Of a stretch of 20,729 bases of DNA, positions 11,435 to 20,729 are shown one piece after another. The stretch comes from Cylindrodendrum hubeiense (taxonomy: Eukaryota; Ascomycota; Sordariomycetes; Hypocreales; Nectriaceae): positions 1-20,729 of the forward strand of contig JAANBB010000600.1 in assembly GCA_014621425.1 (NCBI GenBank), given 5' to 3'. Position 1 is the stretch's first letter, and each line of letters begins with the position of its first letter. The translations under genes were made by a program, and so were the position numbers. The notes under the pieces were generated by a model that saw nothing but the letters and a program-made list of their open reading frames with translations, had not been told where the DNA came from and made no database searches.

Positions 11435-11585
11435 CATTTAGCAATCGCAATCAGCGCTTCGGAAGTGCCGTCGAACCGGTCTCGTTTTTCTCTACCGGCG
11501 CTTTCTTCATCACCCCCTCAGGCAGCCGACCAACCGCTGGCCTGAAGCAACAAGCTGAATCGGTCAAGTGCTTCCTCCCCATTTG

Positions 11586-11630
11586 ATGGTGTGTGGCCCT
11601 TCCTCCGTGGTCCCTCGCCGCTCCCAGTGA
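11586..11630 (+). promoter_or_regulatory. Upstream ORF, 14 codons, nearest to the kinase start
   Basis: ATG at 11586 starts MVCGPSSVVPRRSQ, which ends with TGA at 11630. No further ATG occurs between it and the kinase ATG at 11913, so reinitiation after this uORF would land on the main start after a 282-base gap. Its start context is weak to moderate. Confidence 0.4.
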
Positions 11631-11912
11631 CCGGCCCTCCCCCCAACCACCGCCCACCGCCCGCTGTACCGCCGGCGACTCCAGTACCTGGAAGCGCTGT
11701 ACCCCCTCCACTAGCGGCCGCCCCCCACTGGAACCCCTTCTCATCCCCGAGCAATACCCATCGCCGCTACCGTTCAGCGTCCCCATCGACGCTCAGCGAT
11801 CGGCTCTCAGCGCTATCCAGCAGGTTTTAGCACCCGACTGCACTCGGCGAAACCCACGCGCTTGGCGACCGAAAGCGAATCCGCGAACCCACGCACCCGA
11901 AGCGACTCCATC

Positions 11913-14892
11913 ATGGCGGCACTTTCGGGCCCAGGGATGATGATTGCTCCCCACCAGTATCAGCAGTCGCTCCTCGACTCAGCAGGTACGGTCACCTTTC
12001 ATATTTGTCTCGTTACTCATTGCTACTGTTCATGTTGCCTCTTTCGGTTTGCCTCTCCCATTCTTTGGTAATCCATGCCCCTCATCTCCCCTCAGCCCAT
12101 GCCCCCCTTTGTCATCGGCCGGCTGGCGGCCGGCGCGGCTTCGGAGAAAGCATCATGCTCGCGGCTTCGCGTCTGTCTGGCTCCCGACTTATCCGTCACC
12201 GGATCGTGGTCGAGAACGGTGACGTGATGCGTGGGGCCGGGGCGGCGCTCGAGAGGATGGATGCTTTCTTGGTGCTCGGTGCTTGGTGCTCGGTCATGTA
12301 GCAGCCGGAGCTGGAGCTGGAGCTGGAGCGTTTCTCCATCCGTCCATTCAGCCCAGTGCGGCCCAGTGCAGCAGCCCAGCCAAGCCAGTGCGAGCCAGTC
12401 AATCCACCATCCATCATGGCGCATTCGCCTCCGCCGCAACATCACTGGCCGCCCTGCGCGAGCTCGTGGAAGGCCCTGGCTTCGCTGACTTGAGCTGATT
12501 TGGTCCCTCTCGCTCCCTCCGTCTTTTTTTAACACACCCCTGCACTGTCCTGTGCCTGCCTTGTCGCCGTCGCCCTGCCGCATCATCCTCGTCAACCCTG
12601 CCTAGGCGCTGGGCCTGGATCTCGCGCTGCCTCGTCCCTTCCTGTCCCCTGCCCATCTTCCCTGCGCCCTGCTGTCCTGTGCCTTGCCTCTCGTCTATCC
12701 CTGCCTGCTGACGTCTTTCATCGCCGACAGATAAAAGCGCCATCTCTCCTCCGTTGCGCTCCAACTCGGCTAGCAGCTTCCTGTCTGCTTCTTCGCCCCG
12801 CGGCTTCTCCACCGATTTGACCGACTCAATTCTCGAAGAAGGCGGCGAGTCTGGCAGTGAGTCCTTTGTCGAGCCTGTTACTCCCATCAGCCGTCATTCC
12901 CAGGACTTCACTCTCCAGGGCCAGGACCTCGACATCCAAACTCTCCAGTCCTGCCAGGCCATCTCCGTATCATCCTCCTCCGCGCCCATTCCGATCCCGG
13001 GAGCCAATAAAACCAACCTCGCTACCTCCCCCTCTCCCAGCAAGTCTGGTTTCTTCTCCTCTTCTCAGACCTCTTCCCGCCGTGCCTCCAATACCGAGTC
13101 GACCACCCCAAGAGCCACTGACACCGACGTTACCTCCACCGGCACCCCGCTCTCCCGCCGTTCCACCCGCGGTTCGACCTCGAGTTTCAAGCGCACTATG
13201 TCGTCCTTCTTCCGCCGCACTACCTCCCAGGCTCAGATTGCTAGGGAATCTGCCATTGTCGACTCTGCTCCATCTGTCACCTCGGGCACCTCAGATCCGA
13301 CCAATGGTCAGCCCCGCGCTGGCCACTCCCGCCGCTTTTCTATGAACCGATCTTCGACTACTACCCGCTCGAACTCGCCTCCTTCACCTGGCTCTCCCCT
13401 CGAGATGGTCCAGACCGCGCGCGAGCCTGCTGCGAACGGCACCATTCCCAATCGAACCGACTTTGCGAAGAAGAACCGTGCCTCCACTGGCTTGACCCTG
13501 CGTGGCCGCGCTGTCAACTTTGTCGGTTCTACCGTCAACCGTGGAAACCTCCGCCCCCAGATTCGCCGCCGAGCTAGCAGCTTCGACGGCGGTAGCCGGC
13601 CGACCACTCCCGTCCCCGGTGGCGCCGAGCACCACCACCACCACCATGATGAGGCAACTTACCCCCCCGAGCGACTGCCCTGGCCTCTACCCCCGGACTC
13701 CGGTACCGGTGCCAAGGCTCGGCGCATGAGCCTGAGCCTGCCTGACGATTTCGCTGTCGATGTTGCCGAGCTTCAGAACGAGTTCGAGTACCAAAGCAAG
13801 TTCCTCGGTCGCCATGGCAAGCATCTGGGCAAAGGCGCTGCCTCCAAGGTGACACTCATGAACCGCAAGGGCTACGCCGAGGAGCTTTATGCGGTCAAGG
13901 AGTTCCGTGGCAAGTCTCATCGCGAGAGCCAACAAGAGTACGAGAAGAAAATCAAGTCCGAGTTCAGCATCGCCAAGAGCCTGCACCACCCCAACGTCGT
14001 CGAGACCATCCGCCTTTGTACCGACCACGGCCGCTGGAACCATGTGATGGAGTACTGTTCCGAGGGTGATCTGTTTAGCCTGGTCCAGAAAGGCCATCTT
14101 AAGCCCGAGGACCGCAAGAAGGACCGCCTGTGCCTCTTCAAGCAGCTGATCCAGGGTGTTCACTACCTGCATGCAAATGGTGTTGCCCACCGCGACATCA
14201 AGCTCGAGAACCTGATCATCACCAAGGACAGCAAGCTAAAGATCACTGACTTCGGAGTCTCCGAGGTCTTTTCTGGAACCCACCCAGGTCTGCGTGAATC
14301 CGGCGGACAGTGCGGCCGTAACATGGGCGAGGTCCGCCTGTGCTCTCCTGGAATCTGTGGCAGCGAGCCCTACATTGCCCCCGAGGTCTTGGAGAAGAAG
14401 GAATCCTACGACCCCCGACCCCTGGATGTTTGGAGCTCGGCCATCATCATGATCTACCTAACCTTTGGTGGTGCCATCTGGTCTCGCGCCGAGGCAGGCA
14501 ACACCCACTACGACAAGCTGGTTAAGGGCTGGAACAACTGGTACGCCAAGCATCCCGAGAGTGATGCCGCCATCTCAGATACCGATTACCCGAAGTGCTA
14601 TGCTCTAGACGTTGGTGTCACCCCGCCAGCCCTCCGCCGTCTCCTTCTGCAGATGCTCAACCCAGACCCGAAGAAGCGCATGACCATCCAGGAGGTGATT
14701 AACAACCGCTGGATGAAGGGTGTCGAGTGCTGCCAGGTTGAGTCGTACGATGACCCGGCACTCGTAATTGACGCAACCAAGAAGGATACCACCAAGAACG
14801 GCGTCAAGAAAATCTTTTGCCACAACCACTTGCCCCCGAAGAGCACCGGCTCTCATTCTCTCGGCAAGATGCCCGGTCAACCGGGTTACTAA
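11913..14892 (+). CDS. hal4: HAL4/SAT4-family serine/threonine protein kinase (two exons, 744 aa)
   Basis: The exons are 11913-11985 and 12731-14892; codon 25 (Asp) spans the junction and the frame stays open. ATG 11913 is chosen because it has A at -3 and G at +4 and is the only ATG ahead of the donor in the right frame. Residues 1-380 are Ser/Thr/Pro/Arg-rich and probably disordered. The kinase domain runs about 383-687: glycine loop GKGAASKV (391-398), AVK Lys414, helix-C Glu435, HRDIK with catalytic Asp513, DFG 531-533, APE 574-576. All catalytic residues are present. The long activation segment with Cys552, Cys562 and Cys567 and the PRPLDVWS motif fit the fungal HAL4/HAL5/NPR1 group, whose yeast members stabilise nutrient and potassium transporters at the plasma membrane. 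Family placement is firm; one-to-one orthology with HAL4 rather than HAL5, NPR1 or Oca2 is inferred. Regulation may involve the leader uORFs. Confidence 0.9.
11986..12730 (+). other. Intron 1 of the kinase gene (745 bp)
   Basis: The donor is CAG|GTACGG at 11986. The branch-site match GCTGAC (12707-12712) has its A 18-19 bases before the acceptor GACAG|AT. The splice joins 24 codons plus one base to a 2-base start, restoring the reading frame exactly. The intron is about ten times longer than usual for a filamentous fungus and contains short repeats: the 12-base TTGGTGCTCGGT at 12269-12280 and 12283-12294, (GGAGCT)3.7 at 12307-12328, and several CCCAGTGC words at about 12351-12400. I find no coding or RNA gene inside it. 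An unrecognised small exon cannot be fully excluded. Confidence 0.85.
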
Positions 14893-15620
14893 ACGACGTT
14901 ACGAATATCGACGCATCAGGTTTCTTGGTCAAATCATCCGCTTTAGGCCTCCGAACCCATAATACGGCTGCGGAGACGAGACAAGAAGTGCCTGTTTTCA
15001 TTTGTGTATTGCTTTTCCCTCGAGTGTGGCGACGTGCGCCTCTTGGGAATTTTGCGTCTTGTTCATACAACGACAATGGCGTTCCGGAGACGGTGACCAT
15101 GGGATAGGGGGTTTGGACAGCCCGCATGGTCTGGAGTTTTATCACGTTTCGTTTTGTTTGTTTGGCCTCTTGCATGATCTTCGAATAACATTGTGCCGCG
15201 CCATACCACGGCGTCGGTATCACATGCATATTCGACTCGTACATAGCTGGTTACGGGGCCTCGGGCCTAGATTCTGGGCCTATCTCTCTTGTCCCAATGT
15301 ACTTTTTATCTGGTCTTGTATGGAGAGATGGGGGAGAGGTTACATCAAGTTAATACCCGTTGGAATTCCAGCGCGGAGAAACAAAAGTTTGAAGATTATT
15401 GGAGGCCATTCAGCTTGTTTATTTTGTTTGAGTCTGTTTTGGATGTAACGATGCGCCCTCTGCCTTGTGCTTGGGAGATATTCTACAGTATTAGGTGGGC
15501 GGGCTTCGAGGTGTGTGGTGCAGGGAGACGTCAGCGGCGCCAACACCATCAGTCCAGTATTTGCGAAATGCATAATAGAGACTTGCATTGATGATCCAAA
15601 CAATATGCAGCAGCCGCATT
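14893..15620 (+). other. 3' UTR and spacer downstream of the kinase gene
   Basis: There is no gene here. The plus strand becomes T-rich after about 15130 (TTTTATC, GTTTTGTTTGTTTGG), as is usual for fungal 3' UTRs. The open frame of 148 codons at 15002-15448 opens on an ATG but encodes nothing recognisable and lies where the transcript end is expected. I see no canonical AATAAA; weaker A-rich hexamers exist, so the cleavage site cannot be placed. Confidence 0.5.
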
Positions 15621-16960
15621 GATTCACTGTGACTACATGACAGCTGTGACTATATTCTACATGGCAACTGTGATTACATGGCAATTGTGACGACGCGGCG
15701 CCGATAACGGCGTGGGCAGTGAGACTTTTGAGACTTTGTTGGGCAAGCGAGGAAGAGCAAGGGCATCGCATCCGGCGTGGGATGAAGTTACGCAGACCCG
15801 CGTCCCGCGGTGGATTGGAGCTGTACGTACTGTAGTATGCATCGCCCGTCTGTGGTCTGCGGAAGGGGTCATATCCGACAGGACGGTGTACTACGGGGCA
15901 TACCCGTCCATCATCCCACGCCGCCGCGTCTCACCACCTGCATGCGCAGCGCGGTGCCCACGCCCAGGGTGCATGCGTATCTACAAGGTGACAATGGTGA
16001 CAGGAGCGGTACAAGCTGGGACAACTTGGCTACAACCGTCGGAACCGTCTGCGGCATGCGCGTTTCAACGTGGGACGAAACCGACGAGGCTGGACGCTCG
16101 GGCGCATGGCGGCGGGTTTGTGGATTCAGTGGGCGGGAGTGGTGAGAGTGGTGAGAGCGCGATTTCGCTTCTTGGTGAGAGAATTTGGAGGGTTGGATGA
16201 TCGAGTCTGGCGACATGTCGACGGGAAGAGGGGTTACCTTCACCGCTTCTTCTCCATCATCATCACCTTCCGCCTGCCTTTCCTGGTGTCGGGATGGAAA
16301 ATGACGGCGTCGCGCAGCCTTCGCAGCCTTGGGAGCACCGGTCCGGATAGAGAGTGCCGAGGAGATGGTTGTGACGTACTAGTGCTGGTTACCAGCCGAC
16401 TGCGCGGTGGCTGTCACAGTTATTCTCCGGCTTGCCTGCTGTGCGTGCCGACACGGAGTGAGGCTCTGTTGAAGGCTGGATTGCGAGATGATTCGTGCCC
16501 GCGTGCCCGGGCGACGGCTAAGTCGGCAGTGGCAGATGCGGCGTGACCGTCGTGACCGTCGTGTCTGGTTATGTTGGGAGGAACGTGATAGTGTGTTGTC
16601 GTGATGTGCCGCTGTAAGTGTGTGTCGTTGGTGTGTTGTTGAGAGTGCGTTGTCGTTGTCGAGAATGTGCTTTCATTGGGTGTGAAGGACGGCATATGGA
16701 TGAGACGTCGATGGGAACATCAATGCCGGAGGAGAGTCACAGGAGCAGACAGGACGGGGACCTTTTGATATAAGAGAAAATGGCACGCATCGAGCGGCAG
16801 AGGTCCATGGACGCAAGTCTCGAAGACGCTGCTTTTCGGGGATACGGACACACTCTCCGCGACGACGAAACCGGGGGAATACGGGCAAGATTTCACGGAG
16901 CGGACCGGGTGGGAAGAAGGGTGTTGCAACCTCCACGAGAGTCGGCCGTGACAAGTCGGT
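15621..16960. other. Intergenic, no gene supported
   Basis: Open frames of about 160 codons on the plus strand (15712-16200, 16070-16546) start on GTG and match no family I know. Around 16540-16675 the plus strand is GT-rich, with a GTGACCGTC word repeated at 16544-16562. There is no RNA gene that I can see. Confidence 0.5.
15629..15686. repeat. Three imperfect copies of a GTGAYTACATGRCARYT unit
   Basis: The copies are 15629-15645, 15646-15669 (with a 7-base insertion) and 15670-15686, followed by the start of a fourth (GTGACGAC). The core word ACATGGCAAYTGTGA repeats. It is a noncoding short tandem array of unknown significance. Confidence 0.5.
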
Positions 16961-17240
16961 GAAGGAATCCAACTGATTCTGGACGAGAGATACAGGCTGG
17001 TCTTAGTTCTGGAGGAGAGACGCAAGCTTGTCTCGCCTCCAACGGAGCTGGTTAATTGCCAGTTGATAGATTGGACCGGCGAAGGAATCCTGCCCATTTT
17101 TAGACGAGACATACAAAGATAGTCTTAACTTTGCAGGCACTGACGAATTGAAACTCGGTATATCAGACACTGCATGTTCGGCGAAATACATCAATACGTT
17201 TCGGAGTCAAGCTTGTCTCGCCTCCAGAAGAGCTGACCTA
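16961..17240. repeat. Diverged duplicated segments
   Basis: GAAGGAATCC occurs at 16961 and 17081. Each copy is followed by a related GACGAGA-ATACA-..-TCTTA stretch, so about 50 bases are duplicated at a 120-base offset. Separately, the 19-base word CAAGCTTGTCTCGCCTCCA is present exactly at 17023-17041 and 17208-17226, with AGCTG shortly after each copy. The block could be a decayed tandem array or a transposon relic. No transposase or LTR boundaries are visible. Confidence 0.55.
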
Positions 17241-17514
17241 TTGTAAGTCATTCTATCAGTCGTTGCAAGCTCGGCGTAGGAATTCGAGAAACTTGGGACG
17301 AGGGAAGAACCCGAATCCCTATCAGGCCTGCCGCCCCAGTGTTTATCCTAATCAACTTAAATCGGGCTTGAAGACCGTGGCAGTGTGGACTGGCGGGGCT
17401 CTTGATACCTTCATTATGAGTTCGTGGCAAGCTATGCCGTCAAGGCCAGTCCTCACTCAGCACTATCCTGTTAGGCTTAAAAATAAGCATGCGACATTGT
17501 TTTTAAAGTACTGT

Positions 17515-18215
17515 CTAGCGTAGGAGAACCTCGCCTCCATCCCTGCCAACTGACCTGGACGACGGCGCCGGGCCCGAGTGGCGTTGTGGCAGATATAGAA
17601 TTGGGACGAAATGCGAGACTGATCTATTCGCAACCTAACGGGCAAGGTGTCTTGGTTTTCGCCCTTGTTGACAATAAATGCATTTACCTGTCTCCTGGTA
17701 CATCCGGATTGAGTATCGTCTCCATGCCATCGAAGTCCGCGCATAAATGCCGGGCCACCCACGATGGAGTTCCACTCCTCTGAGATATGATGTGAGGGAA
17801 GCCATCACCATGTTTAGTCCAGTTGTCAAAGGCGGTCTCGTTGATAATCCCGTCCAGGAAAATAAGGAGGATATTCAGGCTTGACACATTGCCATCAATA
17901 CATCAAGCGCGATATCTCTTAGAAGTTGCTTGTCGTGCCGTCGTTGAGTGTAGACGGTATGTCTTCCACGATGACTACCATCACGTCGTTTAGTGAGAAA
18001 AGGACCAGCAGTGCGAATTACGTATAGTCGACGTATTGAATCCTGAAGCGAACGGTAATTATCGGTATGATGTAGAGACCGAACCCGCAATTCTTCCCGA
18101 CGAACAGGAAGGAGTTGGATTCCTAGATGTCCTGAAACTGGTAAATCTCTTTGTGAGCGAGCTCAGCGTCTGAACCCAAGACATTTAAAACTACATGGAT
18201 ATCAGCTTCAGAACT
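17515..18215 (-). pseudogene. Decayed protein-coding gene, family unknown
   Basis: Reading the minus strand from about 18215, three protein-like stretches follow one another in shifted frames. The first runs to a stop near 18120 (contains LGSDAELAHKEIYQF). The second covers about 18125-17875 (contains RSLQDSIRRLYVIRTAG and LLRDIALDVLMAM). The third covers about 17888-17688 (contains LLIFLDGIINETAFDNWT and WVARHLCADFDGM). The third ends exactly at a CAG|GTAAAT donor (17688/17687). A plausible 64-bp intron ends in AATAG at 17624, and translation then continues to TAG at 17517-17515. The frame jumps leave no room for introns, so indels are the simplest explanation. I do not recognise the family. 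A chance arrangement is possible. Confidence 0.3.
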
Positions 18216-18239
18216 TGTCACAGCAAGTGGCCTAGTTAT

Positions 18240-18603
18240 TTATTATTATAGGTTTAATCCCCAGTTGGACACAGTGCTAGTCTTCGGGTCTTTTCGTAAC
18301 GACTTCCCCATTCCCCTGACTGGTTGGGAAAAATACAACCTGAACTGCTCACCCAGCCCATGTAGGAGCCTTCAGCCTGGTCGCCAAACCACGATGGTGT
18401 CGAGTGCTGGGGTGGCTTCCGCAAAAGAAAGCAACAAGGCGGGGCGGTCGATTGCCTGTCGCAGTGTTCCGAGCGCCATTCACGGGACCTTCTTAATTTC
18501 CCCTTGCTCGCTCTATTTCTATTTCTATTTCTCTTTATTCACCTCTAGGACGTTAGGTTCGCAGCTTATTCATCTGATCAATCCATCGAATCCACTCATC
18601 GCG
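18240..18603 (+). promoter_or_regulatory. Upstream region of the APH-like gene
   Basis: It opens with an AT-only patch (TATTTATTATTATA, 18238-18251). Just before the gene is a pyrimidine tract with three ATTTCT units (18515-18532) leading to CACCTCTAG. This is either the CT-rich stretch near a transcription start or the end of a leader intron. An in-frame ATG at 18394 would add 70 residues, but they read as low-complexity Tyr/Phe/Ser sequence across this tract, so that start is not favoured. Confidence 0.4.
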
Positions 18604-20087
18604 ATGGCGAATGACATCCTCAGAGACAAGGCCGAAAAGGAGGGCCAGCACTTCATCGAGTCCATCAACACTGACACCATTTGCCGCCTTGCGTCATTTT
18701 ACCATGCAGGCGTTCCTTGCAAAACATTCGGGTCCCCAAAACATGGCTCGTTCAATGTCTGCATCTTTGTCGAGTTTGAGACATCCCCCCCGGAGAGATG
18801 GGCTGTCCGGATTCCTCTCCCAGCACTCACCGTCTGGATCGACGAGAAGATTGAAGCTGAGCTGGCTACCATGAGGTAAGGCTCTACAAATATGAAGAGT
18901 ATAGATTAGCCTCTGTTCTTCTGACTTCAACTTTTACCATAAATAGATATGTTTCTGCTAAAACCACTATTCCCGTTCCTCGAGTACACGCATACTCCTT
19001 CACCGAGGGCAGTCCAATCAAGACAGCCTTCATTGTCATGGACTACGTTCAAGGGCAGACTCTACATGAACTTGGCTTCCCCTTCCCCACGCAGCAACAG
19101 TGGTGCTCCTACGCCAGTCAAACCAGAGCAACAAATAAGCTTCACAAGCAACTCGCCGATATTTACATCCAACTCCGCCAGCTCGAATTCCCGGAAATCG
19201 GTGCCCTTGGCCTCCCAATCGTGGATGGTAAACCGTCATATGAATGCAACCCCGACGATATCCGCGTGTGCCACCGACCTATGTCGATGGAGATGGCACT
19301 GCAGGAGGTCCAGGGAATGGATCCCGGTGCCTACATCAAACCAAATACTACATTCTCAACAGCAAGGAGCTTCGTGGATGCTCTGCTTTTCGTGGCTGAG
19401 AACGACCTCGAAAAATCCCCTGACATGGGGCTCGACAACCGTGGGGGACGGGAGGCCCTCTATGCCAGACACCATTTCCGCCGGTTTGTCCTCGACACTT
19501 GGCTCGAATCCACCGCCGATCAGGGGCCCTTTGTCCTAATGCATGGTGAATTAGATATGCTGATGAGTAGTTTGCTCTTTGATGAAGAACTTAACCTCGT
19601 CAGCGTCCTGGACTGGGAATGGAGCTGCGTCATTCCGGCTCAGATGATGGTCGCGCCCATCTGGTTGACTGGCTGCACCCCCGAGTCGACTATCATCTAT
19701 AAAGGATTATTCTACAAAGAGGTGAGTAGCCTTGTTGACGCTATTAAAGATCGCGAGCAAGCCCTCGGGGTGCCGCCAACGCTTTCCCAAGAATGGGCCA
19801 AGATGGAAACTTGGTGTCACACGGCTGTAGTGATGGCCCTGGTACGCCCAGACCGGACGTACGATGTCTACTGGTACTTCTTGTTTGGTGAAATTGAGGA
19901 GGAAATCTCGCCGGGTTACACTTATAGCGAGCTTCACTCGAGGTTCATCGCCCCGCGCTTGGAAGTCTTTATGGAATCACCTGGGCGGAAGGCTCTGCTC
20001 GCCCGCAAGGAGGAGGAGCAGAGGCGCTTCTTTGAAGCCGAGAAGCGTCACTTCAATTATCGATGGGCACGACAGATCATGAGATAG
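18604..20087 (+). CDS. Fungal aminoglycoside-phosphotransferase-like (APH/choline-kinase fold) protein, two exons, 470 aa
   Basis: The exons are 18604-18875 and 18947-20087; the splice joins AG|A as Arg91 and continues YVSAKTTIPVPRV in frame. ATG 18604 sits in a good context (GCGATGG) at the usual distance from the first conserved block. The N-lobe carries GSFNV (48-52) and AVRIP (67-71), with Arg69 roughly where bacterial APH enzymes have the ATP-binding Lys; the RIP form is common in fungal members. IPVPRVHAY follows the splice, and FIVMDYVQG is the hinge. The catalytic loop reads HGELDMLMSSLLF (290-302) and the metal-binding segment LDWEW (312-316). Bacterial enzymes have HGDxxxxN; here Asp is Glu292, the Asn is absent and the loop seems two residues longer, so activity is uncertain. 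The C-terminal part (about 330-470) is helical and charged, ending in a Glu/Arg-rich helix. The substrate is unknown. Drug resistance should not be assumed; these proteins are numerous in fungi and mostly uncharacterised. Confidence 0.88.
18876..18946 (+). other. Intron of the APH-like gene (71 bp)
   Basis: The donor is GAG|GTAAGG, a CTGAC branch-site match lies at 18921-18925, and the acceptor is AATAG|AT. The length is typical for filamentous ascomycetes. Removing it fuses two frames into one protein matching the APH layout across the junction, which strongly supports it. Confidence 0.9.
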
Positions 20088-20729
20088 GGTTGGTAGACGA
20101 TGTAATTAGGTTCTCCGGGGAGAAGTGGTCCAGAGCAGAGTGTAGAACCTGCGCCTGAGCTTGGCTTGGTACATATTTACAATCTGCTGCCCATCTCAGC
20201 TCCAAAGCGACGGACTCGAAGAATTAAACAAGATGGGTGGGTGTAGCTGGGACTCTTGTACAGCACTGATCGATTGCTGACTTCAGGTAGTGAGGTCTTG
20301 GTTGTCTTCAAATTGGGCGCATGCTGTTCAATTGTACGAGTTGGCAGCTATACACGCAGAACTCCTCGAGGAAGGGCTATTGGTGGGTGTAGTGGTCTGG
20401 TCCGATGTTGGCCTTGTGTGGCCACTTCCTCTTGTTCCCATGCTCCATCACGCGGCATCCCCATAACCCAACTGATTCCTAACCATCATAGCCATGTCAA
20501 ATTTTTGGTGACACGGACAACCACCAATTTGAGCCTGAGCAAAGCATAGGTCAAAGTTTGCTCATACATTTCCATTCACATCAATTGTCATCAGTGCTCC
20601 GTGTAATTCTGCTCCCCCAATATGTTCCACACCCTTGTTAAAACAAAGAGAATCCATGTCCTGCCGCTCCAAATATCTCCGCCCTTCCCTGACCCCCTTC
20701 ACCTTCTGCCAGGTTGTTGAGATATGGGG
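20088..20729. other. Intergenic, no gene supported
   Basis: This follows the APH-like stop codon. The first 100-200 bases are probably its 3' UTR, but no clear AATAAA is present. An open frame of 97 codons at 20256-20549 matches nothing recognisable. The last 80 bases turn pyrimidine-rich (CCCTGACCCCCTTCACC), which might herald another gene beyond the window. Confidence 0.5.

Larger units (their letters stand above)
10601..11912 (+). promoter_or_regulatory. Probable promoter and long 5' leader of the kinase gene
   Basis: From about 10670 to 10980 the plus strand is strongly pyrimidine-rich (runs of CCCC, CTCC, TTCTCC), the kind of CT-rich stretch that often precedes transcription starts in filamentous fungi. 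From about 11205 to 11310 the strand becomes AC-rich and T-poor, typical of fungal 5' UTRs. CCCCT words matching the stress element core occur in the C-rich part, but they are expected there by composition. If transcription begins near 10900-11000, the leader is about 0.9-1 kb. I saw no convincing leader intron. The start site is inferred, not visible. Confidence 0.45.

Noticed and set aside
12857..13345. 162-codon Pro/Ser-rich frame overlapping the kinase coding exon
   Set aside because: It is a frame-shifted shadow of the C-ending codons in the kinase N-terminal region.
13384..14190. Long minus-strand frames opposite the kinase domain
   Set aside because: They are antisense shadows of a strongly codon-biased gene; the plus strand clearly carries the kinase motifs.
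16420..16695. Minus-strand His/Thr/Ser-rich frame
   Set aside because: It is the reverse of the GT-rich low-complexity stretch at 16540-16675, with no family resemblance.
18265..18603. N-terminal extension of the APH-like protein from TTG 18265 or ATG 18394
   Set aside because: The extra residues cross the (ATTTCT)n pyrimidine tract and look like untranslated leader. ATG 18604 has a better context and fits the family start.

Overview
The window looks like nuclear DNA of a filamentous ascomycete (Pezizomycotina, most likely Eurotiomycetes such as Penicillium or Aspergillus). The reasons are short GT..AG introns with CTGAC-type branch sites, C-ending codon preference in the long reading frame, pyrimidine-rich stretches ahead of genes, and two typical fungal families: a HAL4/SAT4-type protein kinase and a fungal aminoglycoside-phosphotransferase-like (APH) protein. 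The genus is inferred, not proven.

Layout. Positions 1-10600 hold no gene I can support. This is a long gene-poor stretch: AT-richer and purine-tracted at the far left, GC-richer from about 1800 on, with chance-like open frames, small hairpins and short tandem repeats. From about 10600 to 11912 lies a probable promoter and long leader with three stand-alone upstream ORFs. It serves the main gene at 11913-14892 (+), a two-exon HAL4/SAT4-like serine/threonine kinase of 744 residues with an unusually long 745-bp first intron. Downstream, 14893-15620 looks like 3' UTR and spacer. Positions 15620-16960 are intergenic with small repeats. Positions 16961-17240 carry diverged duplicated segments. On the minus strand, 17515-18215 contains what looks like a decayed gene: coding-like fragments in shifted frames, the last with a good 64-bp intron. 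Positions 18604-20087 (+) encode a two-exon, 470-residue APH-fold protein whose catalytic loop departs from consensus. The rest, to 20729, is intergenic.

How they relate. The kinase is probably a core housekeeping regulator; the yeast and fission-yeast members of its family control plasma-membrane transporters and cation homeostasis. The APH-like protein belongs to a large, variable fungal family with mostly unknown substrates. It sits beside a decayed gene and diverged repeats, so 16.9-20.1 kb looks more like an accessory patch than conserved core. I see no operon-like or cluster logic linking the two genes, and no tRNA, rRNA, CRISPR array or intact transposon. All calls come from reading the sequence by eye; no database search was run.
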